In this document: positions 1 to 6,379 of the stretch, piece after piece
Position numbering within the stretch: position 1 is the first letter of the stretch
How the letters are laid out: each line of letters begins with the position of its first letter
From: Bacteroidota bacterium
GTDB taxonomy: Bacteria; Bacteroidota; Bacteroidia; Chitinophagales; Chitinophagaceae
Reading direction: 5' to 3'
NCBI GenBank assembly: GCA_028877005.1
Contig: JAGWPI010000365.1
Coordinates: 1 to 9,488 of the forward strand
DNA: 9,488 bases
Program-made: the position numbers and the translations under genes
Notes under the pieces: model-generated
Seen by the model: only the letters and a program-made list of their open reading frames with translations
Databases searched by the model: none
Told to the model about the DNA's origin: nothing

Positions 1-204
1 GGTGCAATTGTAATTGACAGGAATGAAGAACGAAAATGGAGTTTTAGAAGCAAAGGCAGTTTTGATGTAAATATTTTTGCTCGTGAACATTTTGAAGGCG
101 GTGGTCATAAAAATGCAGCAGGCGGTAGAAGTAGTGAAGGTTTAGAAAAAACATTAGCACACTTTTATGAAGTATTACCGGCATACAAAGCCTTACTGCA
201 ATAA
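1..204 (+). CDS. nrnA: DHH/DHHA1-family phosphoesterase, NrnA-like (C-terminal part only)
   Basis: Open from the first base of the window to a TAA, giving the last 67 residues of a protein whose N-terminus lies outside. Visible is the DHHA1 signature: an SFRSKGSFDVN stretch (residues 14-24 of the fragment) followed by EGGGHKNAAGG (residues 33-43), the glycine-rich nucleotide-contacting loop of NrnA/RecJ-type enzymes. Family members degrade very short RNA oligonucleotides and dephosphorylate 3'-phosphoadenosine 5'-phosphate in the cytoplasm. The catalytic DHH domain cannot be seen here, so bifunctional oligoribonuclease/pAp phosphatase is inferred from the C-terminal domain alone. The downstream FKBP gene starts 41 nt later on the same strand, so the two could be co-transcribed. 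A cyclic-dinucleotide phosphodiesterase of the same superfamily is the main alternative. Confidence 0.85.
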   Translation, partial: GAIVIDRNEERKWSFRSKGSFDVNIFAREHFEGGGHKNAAGGRSSEGLEKTLAHFYEVLPAYKALLQ

Positions 205-245
205 TTTTTTTTACAATTTAGTAAACAATAACAATACATAAACCA

Positions 246-1169
246 ATGAAAATTTCAACTACAATTCTGGGAATTGCATTACTGTTGGCAGGTTGTCATC
301 AGGTAGACAAAACCAAAACGGGCCTAGTATATAAAATTATACATGGCAATAGCAAGGTGCTTTTAAAGCAGGGTGATATCATAAAGTTCAATATTGAGTA
401 TAAAATGAAAGTTCATGGAAAAGATTCTATACTGAATTCTACCTTTGGTCACATACCTGCCTTCGTAAAAATAGATACTGCTTCTTTTGGTAAACACAGC
501 TTTACAGAGGTATTATTACAGTGTGCAGCAGGCGACAAAATTAATTTTGTAATGAGTATTGATACCCTCAAAAATTTAGGTATGATACCTGAATATAATG
601 AGTTATTTAAAAAAGGGGGCACTATTGATGGCAGAGTAGATATATTAAAAGTATATCCTAATGATGCTGCTGTAAATGCCGATTATCAAAAAGAAATGGA
701 TGAAGAAAAAAATAGAGAGGTGAAAGATTTACAAACATATGCTACAAAAAATAATATAAAAACTATTCAATCTCCTAATGGTGTTTTAGTTGAAGTTCAG
801 AAAGAAGGCGAAGGTCCAAAAGCAGATTCAGGTATGCAAGTATCTGTTTACTACAAAGGTTATATGGAAAATGGAAAAGAATTTGATGGCAATATGGACA
901 CTTCTGCTAAGAAGCCTGCTTTTACATTTGTAGTTGGTAAACACAACGTAATTCCTGGTTGGGATGATGGATTGCGTTATTTTGCAAAAGGCGGTAAAGG
1001 CCGTTTATTGGTGCCTGCTATGCTAGGTTATGGACCACAAGGTAGTCCCCCAGTTATTCCGCCATATACTAACTTAATTTTTGATATTGAAGTATCTGAT
1101 GTAACAACACCCGCACCACAAAAAGCCCCTGCACCATTAATGCCGGGTTCAACTAAACCCCAAAAGTAA
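246..1169 (+). CDS. FKBP-type peptidyl-prolyl cis-trans isomerase, lipoprotein with two FKBP-like domains
   Basis: A 307-residue secreted lipoprotein. It starts with a short signal peptide and a lipobox LAGC (14-17), with Cys17 as the lipidated residue. Asp18 is absent, so outer-membrane sorting facing the periplasm is plausible. The C-terminal FKBP domain (about 178-287) keeps the active-site residues expected from FKBP12: Tyr203, Phe213-Asp214, Phe228, Val235-Ile236, Trp239 (in VIPGWDDGL), Tyr262 and Phe279. It should therefore catalyse prolyl isomerisation during folding of exported proteins. Residues about 26-136 look like a second, degenerate FKBP domain (LKQGDIIKFNIEY, then TEVLLQCAAGDKINFVM) without the Trp/Tyr pocket. 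A charged linker (147-170) joins them, and a Pro/Ala/Lys tail (288-307) ends the protein. GldI of gliding bacteria is a lipoprotein FKBP of this general kind, but the longer two-domain layout argues against using that name. There is no Shine-Dalgarno; the leader is AT-rich. Confidence 0.93.
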   Translation: MKISTTILGIALLLAGCHQVDKTKTGLVYKIIHGNSKVLLKQGDIIKFNIEYKMKVHGKDSILNSTFGHIPAFVKIDTASFGKHSFTEVLLQCAAGDKINFVMSIDTLKNLGMIPEYNELFKKGGTIDGRVDILKVYPNDAAVNADYQKEMDEEKNREVKDLQTYATKNNIKTIQSPNGVLVEVQKEGEGPKADSGMQVSVYYKGYMENGKEFDGNMDTSAKKPAFTFVVGKHNVIPGWDDGLRYFAKGGKGRLLVPAMLGYGPQGSPPVIPPYTNLIFDIEVSDVTTPAPQKAPAPLMPGSTKPQK

Positions 1170-1184
1170 AAATGCAGTTAAAAT

Positions 1185-1217
1185 AAAAAATGCTTCCTAC
1201 AAAAGGAAGCATTTTTT
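1185..1217. terminator. Bidirectional intrinsic terminator between the FKBP gene and folP
   Basis: A perfect 14-bp stem, 1185-1198 (A6 then TGCTTCCT) with 1204-1217 (AGGAAGCA then T6), closes a 5-nt ACAAA loop. The A-tract and T-tract flank the GC-containing core on both sides, so the transcript of either strand ends the hairpin with a U-run. It begins 15 nt after the FKBP stop codon on the plus strand, and its last base abuts the folP stop codon on the minus strand. One element therefore serves both convergent genes. Confidence 0.93.
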
Positions 1218-2051
1218 TTATGAAGCCTTATAAGCTTGAAAAAGATGTATACATTCTTTTGCAGCAGCCACATCATGTACACGTAAAATAGAAGCTCCAT
1301 TTAATAAAGCGACCATATGCATGGCAGTAGTAGCATTAAGTGCATCGTCAGCATTTTCTTTTTGTATGGTTTTATATAAAAATGATTTTCTTGAAATGCC
1401 TATTAATATAGGCATTCTTAATAAATTAAATACACTTAATTTTTTAATTAATAAAAAATTTTGTTGTATACTTTTACTAAACCCAATCCCCGGGTCTATA
1501 ATAATATCTTTTATGCCTGCTGCTTTTGCCGATGTAGTTGTTTGAATAAAATAATCCAATACATCAACACCTATATCTTCATATGAAGTAAACTGTTGCA
1601 TGGTTTGAGGTGTTCCCCGCATGTGCATGCAAATGAAGGGAACATTAAGTTTGGCTACTGTTGTAAACATATTGGCATCTAAATTTCCACCACTAATATC
1701 ATTCACCATATCAGCACCGGCTTCAACAGCAGCTTTTGCTACATCTGCATAAAAAGTATCAACCGAAATAAAAATATCAGGTAATGTTTTTCTAATCTCT
1801 ACAATAATTGGAATGATGCGTTCAATTTCGGTTGTAGCGCTTTGCATTGTGCTAGCAGGATGGGTACTTTGTCCACCTATGTCTATTATTCCGGCACCAT
1901 CTTTCACCATTTTTTGCGCTTGCTTTACTGCATTTATCACATTGGGGTGCCTGCTTTCTTTGAAAAATGAATCAGGATTGGCATTTATGATACCCATAAT
2001 AATGGGTTTATCAATAACCAGCAGTCTGCCATTGCAATTGAGTGTATACAT
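1218..2051 (-). CDS. folP: Dihydropteroate synthase
   Basis: 277 residues, the normal length for this cytoplasmic folate enzyme, which condenses 6-hydroxymethyl-7,8-dihydropterin diphosphate with p-aminobenzoate. The motifs run in order: loop 1 MGIINANPDSF (19-29), loop 2 GGQSTHP (59-65), VDT (97-99), NDISGG (117-122), CMHMRGTP (141-148), IDPGIGF (185-191), SRKS (220-223) and RVHD (257-260). Asp98, Asn117, Asp186, Lys222 and Arg257 match the substrate-binding residues of the E. coli enzyme. Two loop residues are odd: the Thr of NVTPDSF is Asn here, and the Arg of STRP is His. The ATG at 2051 is preferred to an in-frame TTG at 2078, because the TTG extension adds nine residues absent from homologues and lies in a likely promoter -7 element. 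folP stands alone here; a diadenylate cyclase gene often next to folP in Bacteroidota is not present. Confidence 0.95.
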   Translation of the reverse strand: MYTLNCNGRLLVIDKPIIMGIINANPDSFFKESRHPNVINAVKQAQKMVKDGAGIIDIGGQSTHPASTMQSATTEIERIIPIIVEIRKTLPDIFISVDTFYADVAKAAVEAGADMVNDISGGNLDANMFTTVAKLNVPFICMHMRGTPQTMQQFTSYEDIGVDVLDYFIQTTTSAKAAGIKDIIIDPGIGFSKSIQQNFLLIKKLSVFNLLRMPILIGISRKSFLYKTIQKENADDALNATTAMHMVALLNGASILRVHDVAAAKECIHLFQAYKAS

Positions 2052-2075
2052 TATTTTGTTTCGTTTATCTTGCAA

Positions 2076-2083
2076 CAAAATTA
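2076..2083 (-). promoter_or_regulatory. Candidate Bacteroidota -7 element for folP
   Basis: On the minus strand 2083-2076 reads TAATTTTG, an exact match to the Bacteroidota -7 consensus TAnnTTTG. It would start transcription about 20 nt upstream of the ATG at 2051. No TTG is seen at the expected -33 distance, and such octamers occur by chance in AT-rich DNA. Confidence 0.35.
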
Positions 2084-2118
2084 GGCGTAAAGTGGTGGGT
2101 TTGTTCTAATGAAGAATA

Positions 2119-2136
2119 ATTGATATTTTCATCAAT
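2119..2136. repeat. Inverted repeat in the folP/DUF1599 divergent region
   Basis: ATTGAT (2119-2124) and ATCAAT (2131-2136) are perfect 6-nt inverted arms around a 6-nt ATTTTC spacer. The left arm overlaps the TTG that could be the -33 element of the rightward promoter, so it could be an operator between the divergent genes. The arms are short and AT-rich, and chance occurrence is possible. Confidence 0.25.
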
Positions 2137-2153
2137 ATAAAAGAATAAATTTG
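2120..2153 (+). promoter_or_regulatory. Candidate promoter of the DUF1599 gene
   Basis: TTG at 2120-2122 and TAAATTTG at 2146-2153 are 23 nt apart, at the upper end of the 17-23 nt spacing known for Flavobacterium promoters (TTG / TAnnTTTG). Transcription would start near 2160, leaving a leader of roughly 34 nt before the ATG at 2194. This is a match by eye only. Confidence 0.4.
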
Positions 2154-2193
2154 ATGCTTTTGAATAAAAAAGCAAAGCTACAAATTAATAATT

Positions 2194-2727
2194 ATGAGTG
2201 TAACTAATCAGCAATATGATGCTGTAATTCAGCAATGCAAAAAAATATTTATTCAAAAAGCGGCAGATTATGGCACAGCTTGGCGTATTCTAAGAATTAT
2301 ATCAGTAGTTGATCAAATATTTATAAAAGCCTTGCGTATTAGAACCATACAAGATAAAAAGATGCAATTAGTGTCTGACGATATAGCATCAGAGTTTAAA
2401 GCCATTGTAAACTATGCAGTAATTGGTTTAATACAATTGGAAATAGGTAATGCACAAGTAGAAGAAATACCTGTTGCGCAAGTTGAGCAGTGGTATGAAA
2501 AACAAATTGATATTGCAAAAAATATTATGCAAAATAAAAATCACGATTATGGTGAGGCATGGAGAGACATGAGTCAGGAAAGTTTTGCCGATTTAATATT
2601 AATGAAGTTAATGCGCATAAAACAAATTTTAGCGAATGATGGTAAAACAATGGTTAGTGAGGGAATTGATGCCAATTTTATTGATATTATTAACTATGCC
2701 GTTTTTGCACTCATTTTAATGAAATAG
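2194..2727 (+). CDS. DUF1599 (nucleotide-modification-associated) protein with two tandem domain copies
   Basis: 177 residues built almost wholly from two copies of one roughly 75-residue helical unit. Copy 1 spans about 8-83 and copy 2 about 101-177. Matching landmarks are DYGTAWR (25-31) and DYGEAWR (118-124), KALRI (45-49) and KLMRI (138-142), and FKAIVNYAV (68-76) and FIDIINYAV (162-170). The offset is 93-94 residues throughout, so this is an internal duplication. The unit is recognisable as DUF1599, which I recall being named nucleotide modification associated domain 1; its reaction is not established. The invariant D-Y-G, W-R, R-I and N-Y residues suggest a ligand or active site in each copy. 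There is no signal peptide or membrane segment, so the protein is cytoplasmic. It diverges from folP and is followed after 102 nt by the DoxX-like gene, a neighbourhood I recall from other Bacteroidota. Confidence 0.88.
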   Translation: MSVTNQQYDAVIQQCKKIFIQKAADYGTAWRILRIISVVDQIFIKALRIRTIQDKKMQLVSDDIASEFKAIVNYAVIGLIQLEIGNAQVEEIPVAQVEQWYEKQIDIAKNIMQNKNHDYGEAWRDMSQESFADLILMKLMRIKQILANDGKTMVSEGIDANFIDIINYAVFALILMK

Positions 2728-2829
2728 ATTGTTATGTTTTTTTCGAAAAATTATATAAGACTTTTTTTGCATCCTATTTTTTAAATCAGTGTTTAACTAA
2801 AGCATTATTTAAAAAATTAAATTTTTTAT

Positions 2830-3927
2830 ATGAAATATCTGGTATTAATTATACGATGGTTAGTAGGTTTATTGTTTATTTTTTCCGGATTAGTAAAAGC
2901 CAATGATCCTTTAGGTTTAAGTTATAAAATGCAGGAATTTTTTGAGGCTTGGCATTGGAGCTTTTTTGACTCTTTTTCTTTATACATGGCATTTGCCATG
3001 AACATCTTAGAAATATTAGCCGGTGCTGCCATTATAATTGGTTGGCAGGCAAAATTTTTTAGTAGACTTTTATTATTACTCATTATCTTTTTTACTTTTT
3101 TAACTAGTTATGTTTTATTTAGTGGAAAAATAAAAGCTTGTGGATGTTTTGGCGATTGTATTCCATTAACACCCATTCAAACATTTGCTAAAGATGCTAT
3201 CTTACTCTTACTAATTGTGGTTCTGGTATTTACAAATAAATATATTCGCCCACTATTTTCATCCTCTGTTGCATTAAGCATAATAATTATTTTAATCAGT
3301 TCAATTGCTTTAATGCAATGGTATGTGCTGCGTCATCTTCCTTTTATAGACTGCCTGCCTTATAAAGTAGGTAACAATTTAATTGATGCCATGAAAATAC
3401 CTGCTAATGCAGTTCCCGATAATTATTCCTATATTTTTGAATATGAAAAAGATGGGAAAAAAATTAGTTTTGCTGAAGATGAATTGCCAGATGATTTAGA
3501 CAGTAGTTATGTGTTTATTGATAGAAAAGCCAAATTGGTGAAAAAGGGGAATGGATTAACTGCTGCTATTACTGATTTTTCATTACAAACAGTTAGTGGA
3601 ATTGATACTACCCAGGCTTTATTGCAAACTCCCGGTAAATACATTTTATTTTTTGCACGCAACTTTAACAATGTTGATAGATGGCAAAGTATGTTTAATA
3701 AAATACATGAAGTGGCTAGCCAACACCATATACCTGTATTTATGGTAACAGCCGATATGGCATCTGCTGAGCATTTATTTCCATCTGTTTCACTATTACA
3801 ATGCGATGCTACAGTTATGAAAACTGCTGCTAGAGTAAATCCAACTTATATTATCATGCAAGGACCAACAGTAATGCATAAAATTAGCTTTGTCGATGCC
3901 TCCAATTTATTTAGTTTCCTGCAATAA
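2830..3927 (+). CDS. DoxX/MauE-like membrane protein with thioredoxin-like C-terminal region (BT_3928-type)
   Basis: 365 residues. The N-terminal half is a DoxX/MauE-type membrane domain with hydrophobic segments at about 5-24, 53-72, 78-98, 118-136 and 146-166. It contains the FSGLVKANDPLG motif (18-29) and a cysteine cluster Cys104-Gly-Cys106-Phe-Gly-Asp-Cys110, as in MauE-like proteins that support disulfide formation. Another cysteine, Cys175 in IDCLPYKVGNN, follows the fifth segment. The soluble C-terminal part (about 245-365) has a thioredoxin-like rhythm (KYILFFARNF, then HHIPVFMVTAD, then VNPTYIIMQG with a cis-Pro-like NP) but lacks a CxxC pair; its only cysteine is Cys325. Inference: an inner-membrane quinone- or thiol-linked redox protein whose substrate is unknown. 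In related genomes I recall triose-phosphate isomerase next; here the gene is followed by a long gap. Confidence 0.85.
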   Translation: MKYLVLIIRWLVGLLFIFSGLVKANDPLGLSYKMQEFFEAWHWSFFDSFSLYMAFAMNILEILAGAAIIIGWQAKFFSRLLLLLIIFFTFLTSYVLFSGKIKACGCFGDCIPLTPIQTFAKDAILLLLIVVLVFTNKYIRPLFSSSVALSIIIILISSIALMQWYVLRHLPFIDCLPYKVGNNLIDAMKIPANAVPDNYSYIFEYEKDGKKISFAEDELPDDLDSSYVFIDRKAKLVKKGNGLTAAITDFSLQTVSGIDTTQALLQTPGKYILFFARNFNNVDRWQSMFNKIHEVASQHHIPVFMVTADMASAEHLFPSVSLLQCDATVMKTAARVNPTYIIMQGPTVMHKISFVDASNLFSFLQ

Positions 3928-4503
3928 ATATATAGTTAATAATACATATTTTAAAATATATTTACTTTTTAAAGCTAAATTTTTATAGTAGAAATATGAT
4001 TGAAATACAGCTAACTTACTTATAATAGAATAGCCGATACTTAAATTTTAAAATCATACCAAAGTACTATTTTTTAGTCTTTATTTTTTTGCTAACTCAA
4101 TAACATAAAGTCTATTTTTAATTTTTATTAAAGAATGACTAAGCATTTTTCTGTGATTATATAAATTGGGGGAATTACCTCGACACAAATCAATGATAAA
4201 TTGGAAATGCTTAATTATAAGATAGTTATAAAAAGTAATTTTTTTTGTTCTTATTTTTTTATATAATGAATATTCTTTAGCAGGGCAAAAGGGTAAATGG
4301 TAGTTTAAGCTATAAAAGTGCAACTGCTAATTAACTGATTTTTATCATTTTTCTCCTATTTAATTTTACTACCTTTATTAAGCAATTCTGCAATCACTTT
4401 CTTGCATGCAAATTTTAAAATAAATCCTATACTTGTATTATTATTTGTATGAAATAGTACTTGTATATTATTATTTTTCATGTATGGAAACAAACTTTTT
4501 AAT
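3928..4503. other. Long AT-rich intergenic stretch without a convincing intact gene
   Basis: About 575 nt of very AT-rich sequence, the longest gap in the window. It contains a perfect 14-bp AT palindrome at 3946-3959 and no recognisable tRNA or ncRNA. A direct repeat, ACTTGTAT plus an AT-rich tail (4431-4446 and 4459-4476), lies just upstream of the CBS gene. Two minus-strand reading frames are open: 4081-4323 (80 codons, TTG start) and the short 4356-4481 (41 codons, ATG start). The first has, at residues 35-67, the spacing of a LuxR/GerE helix-turn-helix (L35, K38, F42, L46, G49, S51, S62, I66, K67), but with key positions altered. I take it as possibly the remnant of a regulator gene and do not call a CDS. 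Whatever promotes the CBS gene must also lie here. Confidence 0.5.
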
Positions 4504-4926
4504 ATGAAAAATGTAAAGGAATTATTAGCAAAACAAACTACTAAATTTAATTTTATTAGTAGTAAAGCTACTGTTTTAGAAGCTTTGGTTTTAATGAAAG
4601 TGGCCAATGCAAGTTACATTATTGTTACAGACGATGATGAATATAAAGGAATAGTTTGTGAGAAAGATTGTTTACATAAAATTGCATTAAATGGGTTGAT
4701 GCCAGAAAAAACTTTAGTAAAAGAAATTTTGATAAAAGATTTTCCGATTGTGGCTCCGGATGACACTACCGAACGCTGCATGGAATTAATGAATAGTTTT
4801 CAAATTTTATATTTACCGGTTTTTGATGGGCATCAATTTTTAGGTGTTTTAAGTGTTTACGATATTTTAAAAGAAACCGCTGAGGAACAACATTTAAAAC
4901 ATAATGAAGATTATACTTATGCTTAA
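4504..4926 (+). CDS. Two-CBS-domain protein
   Basis: 140 residues consisting of little more than a CBS pair (Bateman module). CBS1 spans about 13-61 and ends in YKGIVCEKDCLHKI (47-60), corresponding to the family's G-[IV]-x-x-x-[ER]-D pattern. CBS2 spans about 72-125 and ends in FLGVLSVYDILKE (112-124). Such modules bind adenine nucleotides (AMP, ATP, NAD, SAM or cyclic dinucleotides) and usually act as sensors; there is no fused enzyme or transporter domain, so the partner is unknown. I chose the ATG at 4504 rather than an in-frame ATG at 4480, because CBS-only proteins normally begin a few residues before the first strand, as MKNVKELL does. It converges on the DUF721 gene with only 8 nt between stop codons and no terminator hairpin. 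It appears monocistronic after the long AT-rich gap. Confidence 0.88.
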   Translation: MKNVKELLAKQTTKFNFISSKATVLEALVLMKVANASYIIVTDDDEYKGIVCEKDCLHKIALNGLMPEKTLVKEILIKDFPIVAPDDTTERCMELMNSFQILYLPVFDGHQFLGVLSVYDILKETAEEQHLKHNEDYTYA

Positions 4927-4934
4927 TATGGTTA

Positions 4935-5216
4935 TTATCTTATCACAACTTCCTGAATAATTGGTTCGTGCAGTGCCTCATTAAGCCTATCAATAATTTG
5001 TTGTTTCTGATATTGGAGTTCATTTTTTAAAGGACCAACAGGTGTGTAGATGAATAATGTTGTATTAATAATCTCAATTTTGGTGGTATATTTAGCAATG
5101 GTTTTACCCATTATTTCCTCCCAAATTTGTGTAATTTGAACTGCACGTAATCCATTTCGCAAATTGCTTTTATTCACAAACTGGTGAAGGGCATCCCCAA
5201 TATTAAATTCTCCCAT
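4935..5216 (-). CDS. DUF721 (DciA-like) protein
   Basis: 93 residues, typical for the short Bacteroidota form of DUF721. The family pattern is visible: a leading helix (6-14), W32-x-x-I-M-G37 followed by I40-A41 and T44-T45, then beta-strand pieces IEIINTTLFIYTP (47-59), and the L-x-x-E-L pattern (63-67) preceding the helix QKQQIIDRLNEAL (70-82). DUF721 includes DciA, which loads or supports the replicative helicase DnaB in bacteria lacking DnaC/DnaI, and the domain often sits next to recF or in replication neighbourhoods. The gene starts 18 nt after the recF stop on the same strand, so the two form an operon, consistent with a replication/repair role. The helicase-loading function is inferred from family, not shown here. 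Confidence 0.88.
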   Translation of the reverse strand: MGEFNIGDALHQFVNKSNLRNGLRAVQITQIWEEIMGKTIAKYTTKIEIINTTLFIYTPVGPLKNELQYQKQQIIDRLNEALHEPIIQEVVIR

Positions 5217-5234
5217 ACTGTAAAGATACTTCTG

Positions 5235-6317
5235 TTATAATGTAATTAAATGAAAATCTAACTGCAATTTTTTTAAGTAGTCATTCAGCCTTTCTTTATG
5301 TGTGTCTGTAATAAATACTTGACATTTTTCAAGTACACAAACCTTATAAAATAACTGCTCCATTCTTTGTTCATCTAATTTCTCAAATACATCATCTAAT
5401 AATAAAATGGGTGCTATTTCCTTTTTCTGTTTTAAGACAGAAAATTCTGATAATTTTATGGCTAATAATAAAGTTTTTCTTTGTCCTTGAGATGCTCTAT
5501 TTTTAAAATTATTTTCCTGCATGGTAATTTCCAAATCATCTTTATGTATACCCGAATTTGTTCTTTGTAAAAGTATATCTTTTTTTAAAGTATTTTTCAA
5601 TAACTCACTCAAATTCATTTCATCTAATTGGCTCATGTAGCTAATATTTATACCATCATCAGATCCTGCAATGGAATTATAATTTTTCAAGATTGTAGGT
5701 ATAAATGAGTTGGTAAATTTTTTTCTGATTTCATAAATTAAAGTGCCAAAATATACAAATTGAGTATCAATTGCCTCAAGCAAATGAATATCATAATGAG
5801 GTGATTCTGCTATTTGTTTTAATAAACTATTGCGTTGCTGTAATAATTTATTGTACTGAATCAATGCTTCTAAATATTGAGTATTACATTGTGCTATAAT
5901 GGTATCTAATAATCTTCTTCTTTCGTCACTTAATCCGGTAACAATAATGGTATCATCAGGTGCAATCATAACACATGGGAATTTACCTATATGTTCTGAA
6001 AATTTTTTATACAATTCTTGGTTTAATAAAAATTCCTTTTTATTGTTCTCTCTAACTATAGCTGTTGTTTTAAATTCCTTCTTATTAATGCAAAAAGTAC
6101 CATCTAAACGCATTCCTTTTTTTCCTTGCTGTACGGTAAGCGCTTCTTGTTTGGCAAAATAACTTTTAGTAAAACACAAATAGTATATGGCATCCAACAA
6201 ATTGGTTTTGCCTGTTCCGTTTGGTCCGCAAATGCCGGTTACAGATTCAGAAAACTGCCATTGCCTGCTTTCGTAATTTTTAAATTGAAATAGCGATATA
6301 TCTTTCAAATAAAGCAT
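5235..6317 (-). CDS. recF: DNA replication and repair protein RecF
   Basis: 360 residues, the usual RecF size. It is an SMC-like ABC ATPase that, with RecO and RecR, helps load RecA at single-strand gaps. Visible are the N-terminal LKDISLFQFKNY (4-15), Walker A GPNGTGKTN (31-39) followed by LLDAIYYLCFTKS (40-52), APDD (119-122) in the lid region, the RRRLLD helix (133-138), the ABC signature ASQGQRKT (275-282), Walker B ILLLDD (304-309) with VFEKLDEQR (310-318), and the D-loop/switch ITDTH (336-340). All catalytic elements are intact. The ATG at 6317 is chosen, because an in-frame upstream ATG at 6389 would add a 24-residue tail unlike RecF and overlap the start of pyrR. It is transcribed with the downstream DUF721 gene and diverges from pyrR across a 62-nt gap. 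Confidence 0.96.
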   Translation of the reverse strand: MLYLKDISLFQFKNYESRQWQFSESVTGICGPNGTGKTNLLDAIYYLCFTKSYFAKQEALTVQQGKKGMRLDGTFCINKKEFKTTAIVRENNKKEFLLNQELYKKFSEHIGKFPCVMIAPDDTIIVTGLSDERRRLLDTIIAQCNTQYLEALIQYNKLLQQRNSLLKQIAESPHYDIHLLEAIDTQFVYFGTLIYEIRKKFTNSFIPTILKNYNSIAGSDDGINISYMSQLDEMNLSELLKNTLKKDILLQRTNSGIHKDDLEITMQENNFKNRASQGQRKTLLLAIKLSEFSVLKQKKEIAPILLLDDVFEKLDEQRMEQLFYKVCVLEKCQVFITDTHKERLNDYLKKLQLDFHLITL

Positions 6318-6319
6318 GA

Positions 6320-6327
6320 TAGTTTTG
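6320..6327 (+). promoter_or_regulatory. Candidate -7 element for pyrR
   Basis: TAGTTTTG at 6320-6327 fits TAnnTTTG and would start transcription near 6334, about 46 nt before the pyrR TTG start. No TTG is seen at -33, so the match is weak. No PyrR-binding attenuator hairpin of the Bacillus type is recognisable in this short leader. Confidence 0.3.
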
Positions 6328-6379
6328 CAAATTAAGCAGGATAAATGGAAACACGTATTTTTATAAAAAAATAGCGGGT

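Noticed and set aside
1321..2109. Open plus-strand frames opposite folP (1321-1545 and 1813-2109)
   Set aside because: They are antisense to a confidently identified gene, have no recognisable motifs and reflect its codon pattern.
2804..2826. A-run/T-run inverted repeat just before the DoxX-like start
   Set aside because: Homopolymeric arms with a loop too small to fold; unlikely to be a regulatory hairpin.
3946..3959. Perfect 14-bp AT palindrome downstream of the DoxX-like gene as a terminator
   Set aside because: No loop, no GC core and no following T-run; such palindromes arise readily in AT-only sequence.
4356..4607. 83-codon minus-strand frame overlapping the CBS gene start
   Set aside because: Half of it is antisense to the CBS gene and the rest is AT-rich with Asn/Lys/Ile bias. 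A vague resemblance of its ATG-started part (4356-4481) to a response-regulator N-terminus is too weak to use.
5899..6162. Open plus-strand frame inside recF
   Set aside because: Antisense to the RecF Walker A/lid region; hydrophobic low-complexity translation with no family resemblance.
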